Below are positions 26,022 through 35,055 of a stretch of DNA of 36,395 bases, in pieces. Numbering within the stretch: the stretch's first letter is position 1; every line of letters starts with the position of its first letter. The notes below the pieces were generated by a model. That model was given only the letters and a program-made list of their open reading frames with translations, had not been told where the DNA came from and searched no databases. Source of the stretch: Prochlorococcus sp. AG-363-B05 (lineage in GTDB: Bacteria; Cyanobacteriota; Cyanobacteriia; PCC-6307; Cyanobiaceae); contig QCFD01000009.1 in NCBI GenBank assembly GCA_003278445.1, positions 1-36,395 on the forward strand, written 5' to 3'. Made by a program: the position numbers and the translations under genes.

Positions 26022-27374
26022 TTAATTTACTTTTATATTCCACCCTTTGAGTTTACCCGGATTCAGAATTCCTTTTGGATCAAAGCTACTCTTTGCTTGA
26101 ACTTGATCAGAATCAACCACACCAAGGCCTCCATCTTCAACAGTGATGGTATGTGGATTAAAAATCACTGCACCAAGTTCCTTACATTGAATGATTAATT
26201 GATTCATCGCTTCTTCACCTTGCCATTTAACAAGAGGAAGCGAAGCTAATCTCTGAACTCCATTTTGACGAACACATTCCAAATGCAATAAAAGATTTGA
26301 TCCCCACTCAGACTTCAATTTTTTCATAATTTCTAACTCAGGCTGAGGGAGAAGCATTTGCAAATATGTCCAATCAGGCTCAACACTACGCATATGTAAA
26401 GTTGTATGGTTCCAAGAAAGCTCTCGGAGACCTGTCCCTGCCTTCAGATTCTCTGGCCCTAAGTCATCAAAATCTGCGCCAGCTGATTTAGCAAGTCGCT
26501 TAATTGTACTTACACCATCAGGGGAGACCAAAAGTAAAATTCTATGTTTACCTAAAGGCTTACCAGACCAATGTGGAAGACAACTAACAATGTCTTTTTC
26601 TAATAATGTTCCTAAGTAAAGTTCGAGGGCTGAGCAAGTAAATTTGTTTAACAAATTAACAGCCTGATCCCAATCAGAACAATCGACAACTATTTCTTGC
26701 CATCTAGTATATGGAGCAGTTGTTAATTTCAACGCAGTAATAATTCCATTAGTTCCATAAGCATGATTTAAAGCTTCAGAATTATTTGCATTTAATTCAA
26801 GTTTGCGTGGAGAATCCTCAGTCGTAATTATTTCTAAAGCTTGCAAATGCCCAGGATCTCTAAGAAATCCCCAACGAATAGATCCTATTCCGCCTGAACC
26901 ACCAGCAATAAAACCACCAATCGATGCGCTTCTCCATGTACTCGGAAGCAAGCGTAACTGACGACCATGCTCAATCAGCTCATCATTAATGTCTCTAAGT
27001 AGACAACCAGCCTCGACAGTGATTTCACCTGTTTTCGAATCAAAATGTCTAATCTTCCGTAAACCAGACATAAGCATCACAACTCCACCTCTCAATGGAA
27101 CACACTGTCCATAATTCCCTGTCCCAGAACCTCTTAGAGTTAAAGGAGTTGAGTACTTATGACAAATATGAGCCACAAAAATAATTGCATCTACCGAAAG
27201 TGGTCTAACGACAATTTCAGCCAAGCAATCTTTTAATTCATTCATTAATATCGGCGAATAATCAAAAAAGTCTTTAGAGAATCTTTTTAAATCATTAGTT
27301 TTTTGATATATCTCTAAATCAGAGACTGATTTCAATTCACCTAAAAGCAAGTCCACTTTCACGTTATTATTCAT
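26022..27374 (-). CDS. FAD-linked oxidoreductase (GlcD-like, PCMH-type FAD-binding domain)
   Basis: This 450-residue protein has a FAD-binding domain of the vanillyl-alcohol oxidase/GlcD kind: VVRPLSVDAIIFVAHICHKY near 55-74, the FAD loop RGSGTGNYGQ at 81-90, GLRKIRHFDSKTGEITVEAGC, and a glycine-rich GGFIAGGSGGIGSIRWG near 153-169. The C-terminal part ends with a GVVDSDQVQ segment and the DPKGILNPGKL motif typical of the family. The substrate is not known; GlcD-like enzymes oxidise 2-hydroxy acids, but this one is alone among its usual partners (GlcE, GlcF). Its ATG overlaps the amidohydrolase stop by 4 bp (ATGA), so they form one operon. Confidence 0.88.
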   Translation of the reverse strand: MNNNVKVDLLLGELKSVSDLEIYQKTNDLKRFSKDFFDYSPILMNELKDCLAEIVVRPLSVDAIIFVAHICHKYSTPLTLRGSGTGNYGQCVPLRGGVVMLMSGLRKIRHFDSKTGEITVEAGCLLRDINDELIEHGRQLRLLPSTWRSASIGGFIAGGSGGIGSIRWGFLRDPGHLQALEIITTEDSPRKLELNANNSEALNHAYGTNGIITALKLTTAPYTRWQEIVVDCSDWDQAVNLLNKFTCSALELYLGTLLEKDIVSCLPHWSGKPLGKHRILLLVSPDGVSTIKRLAKSAGADFDDLGPENLKAGTGLRELSWNHTTLHMRSVEPDWTYLQMLLPQPELEIMKKLKSEWGSNLLLHLECVRQNGVQRLASLPLVKWQGEEAMNQLIIQCKELGAVIFNPHTITVEDGGLGVVDSDQVQAKSSFDPKGILNPGKLKGWNIKVN

Positions 27375-28687
27375 GACTCAAACTTACTAAATATTGAGTT
27401 TTTATCATTAGGCAATTCGTTCAAGAATTCACCTTTGACTACTACTTTCCTTTTTGGTTTTTCCGACAAAGCATTCACCCAACTATTAGAATCTAGCAGA
27501 ATAAAATCGGCAGGGGTTCCCTTTTGGATAAGGCCATCCCACTGAAGATTAAGAATATGTGCTGCAGATGTAGTAAATGGAGAAAGGCCCAATCTATCCC
27601 AAGGTGACAAATGAGCAATTGGCATTGAAAAAGCCATTAAGTTTATAGGATCAAAATTAGATAAAGGAAACCATGCATCATTTACATTGTCCCCTCCTAC
27701 AGATACAACAATTCCAGCCTTTTGAAGTTGAAATATTGGCGCTAGAGGTCTCTTAATTAAATTGGTTCGATCTTTTCTTCCAAGTAGCCATGAATTAGTA
27801 AGTGGTAACGCAACAACTTTTAGTTTGTTTTTAGCCATTTCTTTTGCCAAATTTGAAATAGCTTTTTCTCTTAGCAACCCCATGCTACTCAAATGACTAC
27901 AAGTTATTGATATCTCATTCTTAACACGATCTAATACTTGAAGAAGTAATTTCAACCCAGCGGCTGGGGAAGACTGAGACTCATCAATATGAAGATCGAT
28001 ATCACACTTAAGTCTATTCGCAAGTTGCACTAAATTTAGTAAAGACTTAAACATCTTCTTCTTGTTAAAGGGATAAGCTATGACCCCTCCCAAGAGATCA
28101 CCATTTAAAGCAACTTTTTGGGCTAAAAGCTCACCTTCATAAGTTTGCCAAAAATCCAATGGGACCAAAGCTACGAACTGTAAAAAAATTTTCTCTCGCC
28201 ATTTTGTTCTAACAATTTCTAATAAATCCCAATCTCTCATTGCAGTTTTACCAAAGCTATCAATATGAGATCTAATTGCACCGATGCCATTAACAAGTGC
28301 AAGATTCAGAGATTTCTCAACGCTAAAAAGAAATTCATCTTTAGACCTAAATTGATATTCATTGAGATTTGCGGCTAGAGCTTCTTGGTAACTACCCTTC
28401 AAGTTAGGAGAACGAGACCATGAGAATGCTTTATCTAAATGTGCATGAGGTTCAACAAATCTTGGTAGAAGGATTTCCGTAGGAATGTTAGAAGTCTCTT
28501 CTGAACATTTAATGGAACGAATCGTTCCATCCCTCCACTCAACTTGAACAGATGACAATCCTTCTTTATCAATTGGGGCTCCTAACACATCCTGTCCATT
28601 CCCAATCAAACATCTTGGGACAAGCACATCTACACACCCAGACTTTGTGGGACTTGCAATCAATTCAACATTTTTTGCGAATTTCAC
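27371..28687 (-). CDS. Cytosine-deaminase-like amidohydrolase
   Basis: The 438-residue protein has the layout of the CodA group of amidohydrolases. Metal ligands are in FVEPHAHLDKAF (H81, H83), DIDLHIDES (H233, with E236 as the general acid/base candidate), CSHLSSM (H265), and VGGDNVNDAWFPLSN (D333). In E. coli CodA the last segment reads HDDVFDPW; here the second Asp, which contacts the substrate, is Asn334, so the substrate is probably not plain cytosine. A C-terminal TPADFILLDS segment is also typical. It heads an operon with the FAD oxidoreductase. No nucleobase transporter is adjacent. Confidence 0.85.
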   Translation of the reverse strand: MKFAKNVELIASPTKSGCVDVLVPRCLIGNGQDVLGAPIDKEGLSSVQVEWRDGTIRSIKCSEETSNIPTEILLPRFVEPHAHLDKAFSWSRSPNLKGSYQEALAANLNEYQFRSKDEFLFSVEKSLNLALVNGIGAIRSHIDSFGKTAMRDWDLLEIVRTKWREKIFLQFVALVPLDFWQTYEGELLAQKVALNGDLLGGVIAYPFNKKKMFKSLLNLVQLANRLKCDIDLHIDESQSSPAAGLKLLLQVLDRVKNEISITCSHLSSMGLLREKAISNLAKEMAKNKLKVVALPLTNSWLLGRKDRTNLIKRPLAPIFQLQKAGIVVSVGGDNVNDAWFPLSNFDPINLMAFSMPIAHLSPWDRLGLSPFTTSAAHILNLQWDGLIQKGTPADFILLDSNSWVNALSEKPKRKVVVKGEFLNELPNDKNSIFSKFES

Positions 28688-28843
28688 ATTCTTATAGATT
28701 TCAATCCCGAGCTTTTATTAATTCGGGTGCTTATTCCACAGTAACTTCATTACCTCTCAATTGCGTTATGATCAAAATATAAAAATTGATAATTTTAATA
28801 CTTACTACCTACAATAATCTCAGGCAAAATTTGTTTACCAAAA

Positions 28844-28865
28844 TCATTTTGAAATTTCAAAATGA
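28844..28865. repeat. Perfect 22-bp palindrome upstream of tRNA-His
   Basis: The sequence is an 11-bp arm TCATTTTGAAA followed at once by its exact reverse complement, with no central loop. It ends 27 bp before tRNA-His, close to where a -35 box would lie, between that gene and the divergent amidohydrolase operon. This suits a dimeric repressor site; it is too AT-rich for a terminator and no T run is adjacent. Confidence 0.6.
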
Positions 28866-28892
28866 CAAATCATTGGTAGATTAATAGCACAA

Positions 28893-28966
28893 GGCGGGCG
28901 TCGCCAAGTGGTTAAGGCAGCGGCTTGTGGCGCCGCTATTCGGGGGTTCGAATCCCCTCGCTCGCC
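28893..28966 (+). tRNA. tRNA-His, anticodon GTG
   Basis: The cloverleaf has an acceptor stem GCGGGCG/CGCTCGC with one G-U pair. The encoded extra G-1 (28893) pairs with C73 (28966), the identity element of histidine tRNA. Anticodon stem GCGGC/GCCGC holds loop TTGTGGC (anticodon GTG), and the T arm is GGGGG-TTCGAAT-CCCCT. CCA is not encoded. miaB begins 61 bp downstream on the same strand. Confidence 0.97.
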
Positions 28967-29027
28967 CTTGAACAACTCTTTATTAGAATCAATTTGAAAT
29001 CTTTTTCCCAAGAAAAATACATCTGAG

Positions 29028-30419
29028 ATGCCAGCATCCATAGCTACCAGTAAACCGAGCACATCTATTAGAAGCAACAAAAGAAGCTATTGGATTACCA
29101 CTTTTGGTTGTCAAATGAATAAAGCTGATTCAGAAAGGATGTCCGGTATATTGCAAAAAATGGGTTATGAGCTTGCGCAAGAAGAACTGAAAGCGGATTT
29201 AATTCTCTACAACACTTGTACTATTCGTGACAATGCTCAACAAAAAGTTTATAGCTATTTAGGTAGACAAGCTAAAAGAAAAAAATTAGATCCTCATTTA
29301 AAAATCATTATTGCAGGCTGCTTAGCTCAACAAGAAGGTGAAACTCTATTAAGAAGAGTTCCAGAGATAGATCTTGTAATGGGTCCTCAACATGCTAATC
29401 GACTTGAGACTCTACTTAATCAAGTTGATAATGGACACCAAGTTTTAGCCACAGATGAACAACACATATACGAAGACATAACAACAGCAAGAAGAGAGAG
29501 CGCTATTTGTGGCTGGGTCAATATTATCTATGGATGCAATGAACGCTGTACCTATTGCGTAGTCCCCTCAGTTAGAGGGAAAGAACAGTCAAGGGAACCT
29601 CAAGCCATTAAAAATGAGATCAAAGAATTAGCAAAAATCGGATATAAAGAAATAACTTTATTAGGACAAAATATAGATGCTTATGGCAGAGACTTTAAAG
29701 CTGAAAGATATAATCAATCCCGTCAATTAACACTTTCATACTTATTGGAATTTATTCATGATATTGATGGAATTGAGCGTATTAGATTTGCGACAAGTCA
29801 TCCTAGATATTTCACAAAAGAATTAATAGATGTTTGCGCAAAACTTCCTAAAGTTTGTGAACATTTTCATATCCCATTTCAAAGTGGGAGTAATAAAATA
29901 CTCAAAAACATGGCCAGAGGATATACTATACAAAAATACAAAGAGATTATAAATTATATCAAACAAATAATGCCTGAATCATCTATTACAGCTGATGCAA
30001 TTGTGGCTTTCCCTGGAGAGACAAATGATGAATTCGAAGAAACCTTATCAATCATAGAGGATATAAAGTTTGATCTTGTCAATACCGCAGCATACTCACC
30101 CAGACCAAATACGCCAGCGTCTTCATGGCCTAATCAATTGTCAGAAAGAATAAAAATAGATAGACTAAGAGAAATAAATAAACTAGTTGAGAAGATTGCG
30201 AAAGAAAGGAATATCAGATACAAAGGTTCATCTCAAGAAATACTTATTGAAAATGTAAATTCAAAAAATAGTTCTCAATTAATGGGAAGAACTAGAACAA
30301 ATAGACTAACATTCTTCCCAAGATCTTCAAGCAATGGGACATTACATAAACCTGGTGAGATAGTCAATATAAGAATTGATGAAATACGTCCATTCTCATT
30401 AACTGGAAGTCTGATTTAA
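29028..30419 (+). CDS. miaB: tRNA-2-methylthio-N6-dimethylallyladenosine synthase MiaB
   Basis: MiaB is a radical-SAM methylthiotransferase that converts i6A37 to ms2i6A37 in tRNAs reading UNN codons. The 463-residue protein has the auxiliary-cluster cysteines C28 ([11 protein letters not shown]), C64 (YNTCTIRD) and C98 ([10 protein letters not shown]), the radical-SAM triad C170/C174/C177 (GCNERCTYC), and a C-terminal TRAM domain. A neighbouring tRNA-Leu(CAA) at 23508 has the anticodon-loop sequence expected of a substrate. Start ATG at 29028; length normal. Confidence 0.97.
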   Translation: MPASIATSKPSTSIRSNKRSYWITTFGCQMNKADSERMSGILQKMGYELAQEELKADLILYNTCTIRDNAQQKVYSYLGRQAKRKKLDPHLKIIIAGCLAQQEGETLLRRVPEIDLVMGPQHANRLETLLNQVDNGHQVLATDEQHIYEDITTARRESAICGWVNIIYGCNERCTYCVVPSVRGKEQSREPQAIKNEIKELAKIGYKEITLLGQNIDAYGRDFKAERYNQSRQLTLSYLLEFIHDIDGIERIRFATSHPRYFTKELIDVCAKLPKVCEHFHIPFQSGSNKILKNMARGYTIQKYKEIINYIKQIMPESSITADAIVAFPGETNDEFEETLSIIEDIKFDLVNTAAYSPRPNTPASSWPNQLSERIKIDRLREINKLVEKIAKERNIRYKGSSQEILIENVNSKNSSQLMGRTRTNRLTFFPRSSSNGTLHKPGEIVNIRIDEIRPFSLTGSLI

Positions 30420-30475
30420 ATAGATGTTGATTTATTTAATAAAATACCTAACACATAACATAGAGTTAATTCAAT

Positions 30476-31537
30476 ATGTCGACTAAAAAGCTGACTATAG
30501 GACTTGTTTTTGGTGGGATCTCAAGTGAACATGAGGTCTCCATACAATCTGCTAAAACAATTTACAGCGCATTATTAAATGGATATAATAATGAGTGCTT
30601 TATAGTACGTCCTATTTATATAGATAAGAATGGTTTTTGGGAAGATTATGAATATTCAAAATCAATATTACTTGAAGATATTAGATCTATTTCGAGTATT
30701 AAAAGTAATAACAACTCTACTAATAATTTAACAAACCTAGCAAAAGAAAACAGTAAAATTGATGTATGGTTTCCGGCTTTACATGGTCCTAATGGGGAAG
30801 ATGGAGTTATTCAAGGATTATTTAAATTAACTGGAAAGCCTTTTGTTGGATCAGGAATTCTGGGCTCATCCTTAGGAATGGATAAAATAGCAATGAAATC
30901 TATTTTTAAATCATTTAATCTTCCTCAGCCACCATATATTTATCTAAACAAAGAAAATGCATTAAATAATTTATTTATGCAATCTATATTTGATCAGATA
31001 GATAAAGTAATAAAATTTCCTTGTTTTGTAAAACCTGCAAATTTAGGTTCATCTATTGGCATAACTAAAGCTTACTCAAAGGAAGAACTTATTAATGCAA
31101 TCAAAGTTGCTGGAAACTATGATGAAAGAATTATTATAGAGAAGAATATAGAAGGGAGAGAGCTTGAATGCGGAGTTTTAGGGAAATCAATTATGAGATC
31201 ATCAGTTGTTGGAGAGGTTAAATTTCAAACTGATTGGTATACTTATGCTTCAAAATATAATAAAAATCTAAGCAGCACAATTATTCCAGCTGATTTAAAT
31301 ATTGATATATCTAATAAGATACAAAAATTAGCTATTGATGCGTGTAAGGCTATTAATGCTTTTGGCTTAGCGAGAGTCGATTTCTTTTATCAAGGAAACT
31401 CAGAAAATATTTATATCAATGAAGTCAATACCTTACCTGGCTTTACAAAAACCAGCATGTATCCAATGCTATGGGAAGCTTCAGGATTAAAACTAGAAAA
31501 ACTTGTTGCTAGTCTCATAGAAATATCGAGAGAATAA
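30476..31537 (+). CDS. ddl: D-alanine--D-alanine ligase
   Basis: Ddl joins two D-alanines for the peptidoglycan stem peptide. The 353-residue protein starts with LVFGGISSEHEVSIQSA, has the ATP-grasp domain with FVKPANLGSSIGITKA and EKNIEGRELECGVLG, and ends with YINEVNTLPGFTKTSMYPMLW. It heads a wall-and-division cluster: a small membrane protein, ftsQ and ftsZ follow on the same strand. murC and murB, which often sit here in other bacteria, are absent. Confidence 0.96.
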   Translation: MSTKKLTIGLVFGGISSEHEVSIQSAKTIYSALLNGYNNECFIVRPIYIDKNGFWEDYEYSKSILLEDIRSISSIKSNNNSTNNLTNLAKENSKIDVWFPALHGPNGEDGVIQGLFKLTGKPFVGSGILGSSLGMDKIAMKSIFKSFNLPQPPYIYLNKENALNNLFMQSIFDQIDKVIKFPCFVKPANLGSSIGITKAYSKEELINAIKVAGNYDERIIIEKNIEGRELECGVLGKSIMRSSVVGEVKFQTDWYTYASKYNKNLSSTIIPADLNIDISNKIQKLAIDACKAINAFGLARVDFFYQGNSENIYINEVNTLPGFTKTSMYPMLWEASGLKLEKLVASLIEISRE

Positions 31538-31573
31538 ATTAACCATGGTATTTTTATTACTCTTTCCCAAGCA

Positions 31574-31984
31574 ATGATTCACGGTCTACTTTGGTTACCA
31601 TTGTTAATAGCTTTTGTTCTCATCGCTGCCCTTGGATGGCTAGAGAGACGGAGACAAAGCCTCTATATCGTTTGGGCTAAAGGTTCAGAGCTTGCCAAGC
31701 TTGATGGAACGGGAGCTGCTCGATTAAAAGATGGCTTTTTATGCTGGAGCAGTTTTGAAGCCGGTAGTTTTAAGGAAGAAGCCATTTTTGAAGTAAAGAA
31801 ATTAGAAATGGTTGAACTAATGGCTCTTAGCTCGGGAGAAGCCCCGCTAACAAAAGAATCTCAAGGGCGATGTCGACTCAGACTTATTGGTTCGGGTAAT
31901 GAAATAGATGTGCCTTTTTCAGATGCCGAACGTGCCCGGCAATGGATGGATCAACTTATGTCTAAAGCAAAATGCGACCTTTGA
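31574..31984 (+). CDS. Small single-pass membrane protein of unknown function between ddl and ftsQ
   Basis: This 136-residue protein has one N-terminal membrane segment (about residues 4-22, HGLLWLPLLIAFVLIAALGW), then a short basic patch (ERRRQS) and a cytoplasmic-looking domain of about 110 residues with alternating strands. By the positive-inside rule the C-terminal domain should be in the cytoplasm. I do not recognise the family. It overlaps ftsQ by 13 bp and lies 36 bp after ddl, so it is probably co-translated with a cell division gene, which makes a division or envelope role plausible but unproven. Confidence 0.75.
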   Translation: MIHGLLWLPLLIAFVLIAALGWLERRRQSLYIVWAKGSELAKLDGTGAARLKDGFLCWSSFEAGSFKEEAIFEVKKLEMVELMALSSGEAPLTKESQGRCRLRLIGSGNEIDVPFSDAERARQWMDQLMSKAKCDL

Positions 31985-32805
31985 AATCAATAAAAAAAAG
32001 AAAAAGTAGCAACCGAAATAGAAACAAATCAGTATCAACAAAAAAAATATCCAATATTTTTAAACATAAAGAATTTATAATTAAATCTTGGCAATTCCTT
32101 TTTATTTCAAGCACTTCAATTTTTCTTATATTCATATTTTTAAACCAGGCATGGGAACCAATAGTTTTTAAAAACACAAAAATAAAAGGTCTATCTGGGA
32201 TAACAGAAGAGGATCTAGAAAAAATAACTAGCAATTTTTATCCTAGAAATTTATTGGAATTAAACCCAAAAGAAATTGAATCTTATTTAATAAAAAGGCT
32301 TCCTATTAAAAACGTTTCAGTAAGCCGTAAGTTTTTTCCGCCTGAAATTCATTTTAATATCGTAGAAAGAGAACCTATTGCTTTTGCAAGTCGAGTTTTT
32401 TTTAACAATATTGAAAAAGGGATGATTGATATTGAGGGATCTTGGATACCACTTAAATTTGTGAATAAATCAAAAAAAAGTAAAATAAAATTATCTATCG
32501 AAAATTGGACTCCTAATAAAAAAGATGCGATCTTAAAAATAATAGAAAATAGATTTATCCTTCAAAGCCCTCTTGAAAAAATCACAATCAATCCTCTTCA
32601 AGAAATCAGCATAAAAACCGAGCACTTCAATTCAGTTCTTTTAGGATCTGATATTGATCGTTTGATCGAGCAAATTCATAAACTCAACCAATTACAAAAA
32701 TCATTACCAAATCTTTTAATCAACACAAAAGTAAAAGTCTTGAATCTTAAAGATCCAAGCAAACCAGAGTTAAAAATCGAAAAAACACTGAACAACGAGA
32801 AGTAG
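31972..32805 (+). CDS. ftsQ: Cell division protein FtsQ
   Basis: FtsQ is a bitopic divisome protein linking early and late division proteins. The 277-residue product has a basic cytoplasmic N-terminus (1-40), a membrane segment (about 41-58), a POTRA domain (about 66-135, containing IKGLSGITEEDLEKI and LPIKNVSVSRKFFPPEIHFNIVEREP), and a beta-rich FtsQ domain up to about 255. It overlaps the upstream membrane-protein gene by 13 bp. ftsZ follows after a 157-bp gap, and ftsA is absent, as in all cyanobacteria. Confidence 0.88.
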   Translation: MRPLKSIKKRKSSNRNRNKSVSTKKISNIFKHKEFIIKSWQFLFISSTSIFLIFIFLNQAWEPIVFKNTKIKGLSGITEEDLEKITSNFYPRNLLELNPKEIESYLIKRLPIKNVSVSRKFFPPEIHFNIVEREPIAFASRVFFNNIEKGMIDIEGSWIPLKFVNKSKKSKIKLSIENWTPNKKDAILKIIENRFILQSPLEKITINPLQEISIKTEHFNSVLLGSDIDRLIEQIHKLNQLQKSLPNLLINTKVKVLNLKDPSKPELKIEKTLNNEK

Positions 32806-32962
32806 AACCCTTGCTATGAGGTGTTTTCCAATGAATATGCAAGAAGTCGAAAGAAATCCTCAGAAAATCGTACAAATTAATTTGTTAATCAATTTGAATC
32901 AATAAACCAACAGAATTCATGGATGATGTTCATAATGCCCAAAACAAGTTCTAATCCTGAAT

Positions 32963-34072
32963 ATGGTGATGGGAATTGGAAACACATCAAGTTTCAACAT
33001 GGATGAAGGAATCCTACCCAGTCAATCTGCACGTATTGAGGTTATTGGTGTTGGGGGTGGAGGAAGTAATGCCGTCAACCGCATGATTAATAGCGATCTT
33101 GATGGAGTTACATATCGAGTTCTCAATACAGATGCCCAAGCTCTTATCCAATCATCTGCCACTCATAGAGTTCAGCTGGGTCAAAGCTTAACTAGAGGTC
33201 TTGGTGCAGGAGGCAATCCAAGTATTGGGCAAAAAGCTGCGGAGGAATCAAGAACTGATCTTCAACAAGCCTTAGAAGGCGTAGACCTAGTATTTATTGC
33301 CGCTGGCATGGGAGGAGGGACTGGGACAGGTGCAGCCCCAGTGGTAGCTCAAGTTGCCAAAGAAAGTGGTGCTTTAACAGTTGGCATTGTTACCAAACCT
33401 TTTAGTTTTGAAGGCAAACGTCGTTTAAGGCAAGCTGATGAGGGAATAGCAAGGCTTGCTGAAAATGTGGATACGTTAATTGTCATACCAAACGACAGAC
33501 TTAAGGACGTAATTTCTGGAGCACCTTTACAAGAAGCTTTTAGAAGTGCTGATGACGTGCTAATGAAAGGAGTTCAGGGAATAAGCGATATAATTACATG
33601 TCCTGGATTAGTGAATGTAGATTTTGCTGATGTTAGATCTGTAATGACTGAGGCTGGCACTGCTCTTTTAGGGATTGGTTTAGGTTCAGGCAGATCAAGA
33701 GCTCTAGAAGCTGCTCAAGCAGCAATCAATAGTCCTCTCCTAGAAGCGGCTCGAATCGATGGAGCTAAAGGATGTGTAATAAACATAACTGGAGGGAAAG
33801 ATATGACTCTTGAAGATATGACATCAGCTTCTGAAGTTATATCCAGCGTAGTAGATCCAGAAGCAAACATAATAGTAGGTACAGTTGTTGATGAAAAACT
33901 TGAGGGTGAGATTCAGGTAACTGTTATTGCAACTGGATTTGACAGTAATCAAATTTATTCAAACGAAAGAAACAGGGGAAGACTCTCACCTCAATCTCTG
34001 TACGAACAATCCGAGATAAAGGAAGCAGGAGCTTCAATTCCTGAGTTTTTACGTCTAAGACAAAATCGTTGA
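32963..34072 (+). CDS. ftsZ: Cell division protein FtsZ
   Basis: FtsZ is the tubulin-like GTPase that forms the division ring. The 369-residue protein has the GTP-binding [14 protein letters not shown] near 29-42, the tubulin signature [16 protein letters not shown], the T7-loop region with the [11 protein letters not shown] segment, and the C-terminal conserved peptide ending in [12 protein letters not shown], which binds anchors such as Ftn2 (encoded at 8333-10378). Two ATG codons (32963, 32969) are close together and either may be used. It stands after a 157-bp leader rather than tightly joined to ftsQ, so it likely has its own promoter. Confidence 0.98.
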   Translation: MVMGIGNTSSFNMDEGILPSQSARIEVIGVGGGGSNAVNRMINSDLDGVTYRVLNTDAQALIQSSATHRVQLGQSLTRGLGAGGNPSIGQKAAEESRTDLQQALEGVDLVFIAAGMGGGTGTGAAPVVAQVAKESGALTVGIVTKPFSFEGKRRLRQADEGIARLAENVDTLIVIPNDRLKDVISGAPLQEAFRSADDVLMKGVQGISDIITCPGLVNVDFADVRSVMTEAGTALLGIGLGSGRSRALEAAQAAINSPLLEAARIDGAKGCVINITGGKDMTLEDMTSASEVISSVVDPEANIIVGTVVDEKLEGEIQVTVIATGFDSNQIYSNERNRGRLSPQSLYEQSEIKEAGASIPEFLRLRQNR

Positions 34073-34097
34073 TTCTTATTCAGATAATTGAAATTAA

Positions 34098-34195
34098 GGT
34101 GACCCGGAATCCACGCCTGCTTTGAGCATCCCGTATGGCTGCTACCTTCCGGTCCTGACCAGGTTTAGGCGTCACAGCCGCATGGGGCCGAGTCG
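34098..34195 (-). ncRNA. ffs: Small signal recognition particle RNA (4.5S-type)
   Basis: Read on the minus strand, the apical part at 34137-34160 contains the conserved core GGTCAGGACCGGAAGGTAGC, with its GGAA tetraloop and asymmetric internal loop that bind the Ffh M domain. The ends pair: GACTCGG (34188-34194) with CCGGGTC (34101-34107). It is about 97 nt long, as for a bacterial small SRP RNA. It lies antisense-oriented between two plus-strand genes, ftsZ and panB. Ends are estimated to within a few bases. Confidence 0.95.
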
Positions 34196-34236
34196 ATAAT
34201 ATTCTAGCAATAGCTAACCACGTTATTAAGAATTAA

Positions 34237-35055
34237 ATGCAAACCACAGAATTGGTTCGTTTCAAAAAGTTGGGAAAACAGATAAGTGTATTAACTGCTT
34301 GGGATGCTCTTTCATCCTCAATAGTCGAAGCATCAGGTGCTGATGTTGTTCTAGTAGGAGATTCACTAGGGATGGTTGTTTTAGGACACTCAACAACTCT
34401 GCCTGTAACTCTTGATCAAATGCTTCACCACACACAGGCTGTTTGTAGAGGTTTTTGCAAAACACTTTCAAACCAACCATTAGTAGTTTGTGATCTCCCT
34501 TTCCTAAGTTATCAATGTGGAGAAGATAAGGCTGTGGAAGCTGCTGGAACTATCCTTAAAAATTCCTGCGCCTCAGCAGTAAAGCTTGAAGGAGCGGAGC
34601 CTGAGACTTTATTGGTAATTAAAAGACTTATAAGGATGGGAATACCGGTAATGGGTCACCTTGGTCTAACTCCACAATCTGTTCATCAACTTGGCTATAA
34701 ATCTCAAGCCAGGGATAAAAATAGTCAAGATAAAATTATTAAAGATTCCAAAATGCTTCAAGAATCAGGATGTTTTGCGATAGTTCTTGAACATATCCCA
34801 GGAGAAATTGCTAGCAGATTAAAAAAAGATTTAAGCATTCCTGTTATTGGAATTGGAGCAGGAAGTGATTGCGATGGGCAGGTAAGAGTGACTGCTGATA
34901 TTCTTGGACTTTCAATTGAACAGCCTCCTTTTGCAAAACCTGTATTTGAAGGACGAGAACTTTGCATAGATGCTCTAAAGAAATGGATTGAATCTACTAA
35001 TCTAAATCAAGAGAATCCCACCACAAATACATCTGAATCAAAATCTGATTGCTAA
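34237..35055 (+). CDS. panB: 3-methyl-2-oxobutanoate hydroxymethyltransferase
   Basis: PanB makes ketopantoate from alpha-ketoisovalerate and 5,10-methylene-THF, the first step to pantothenate and coenzyme A. The 272-residue barrel protein has [32 protein letters not shown], the metal-site residues of that segment, [33 protein letters not shown], and [13 protein letters not shown]. Its last 18 or so residues form a polar tail encoded in the region overlapping the 3' end of hemW (59 bp). panC is not in the window. Confidence 0.96.
   Translation: MQTTELVRFKKLGKQISVLTAWDALSSSIVEASGADVVLVGDSLGMVVLGHSTTLPVTLDQMLHHTQAVCRGFCKTLSNQPLVVCDLPFLSYQCGEDKAVEAAGTILKNSCASAVKLEGAEPETLLVIKRLIRMGIPVMGHLGLTPQSVHQLGYKSQARDKNSQDKIIKDSKMLQESGCFAIVLEHIPGEIASRLKKDLSIPVIGIGAGSDCDGQVRVTADILGLSIEQPPFAKPVFEGRELCIDALKKWIESTNLNQENPTTNTSESKSDC

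Noticed and set aside
31962..32234. A 90-codon minus-strand frame over the start of ftsQ
   Set aside because: It is a shadow of the lysine-rich ftsQ N-terminus, which reads as Phe/Leu on the other strand.
32935..33006. A 23-codon plus-strand frame overlapping the ftsZ start
   Set aside because: It is out of frame with ftsZ, very short, lacks a ribosome binding site, and ends inside conserved ftsZ coding.
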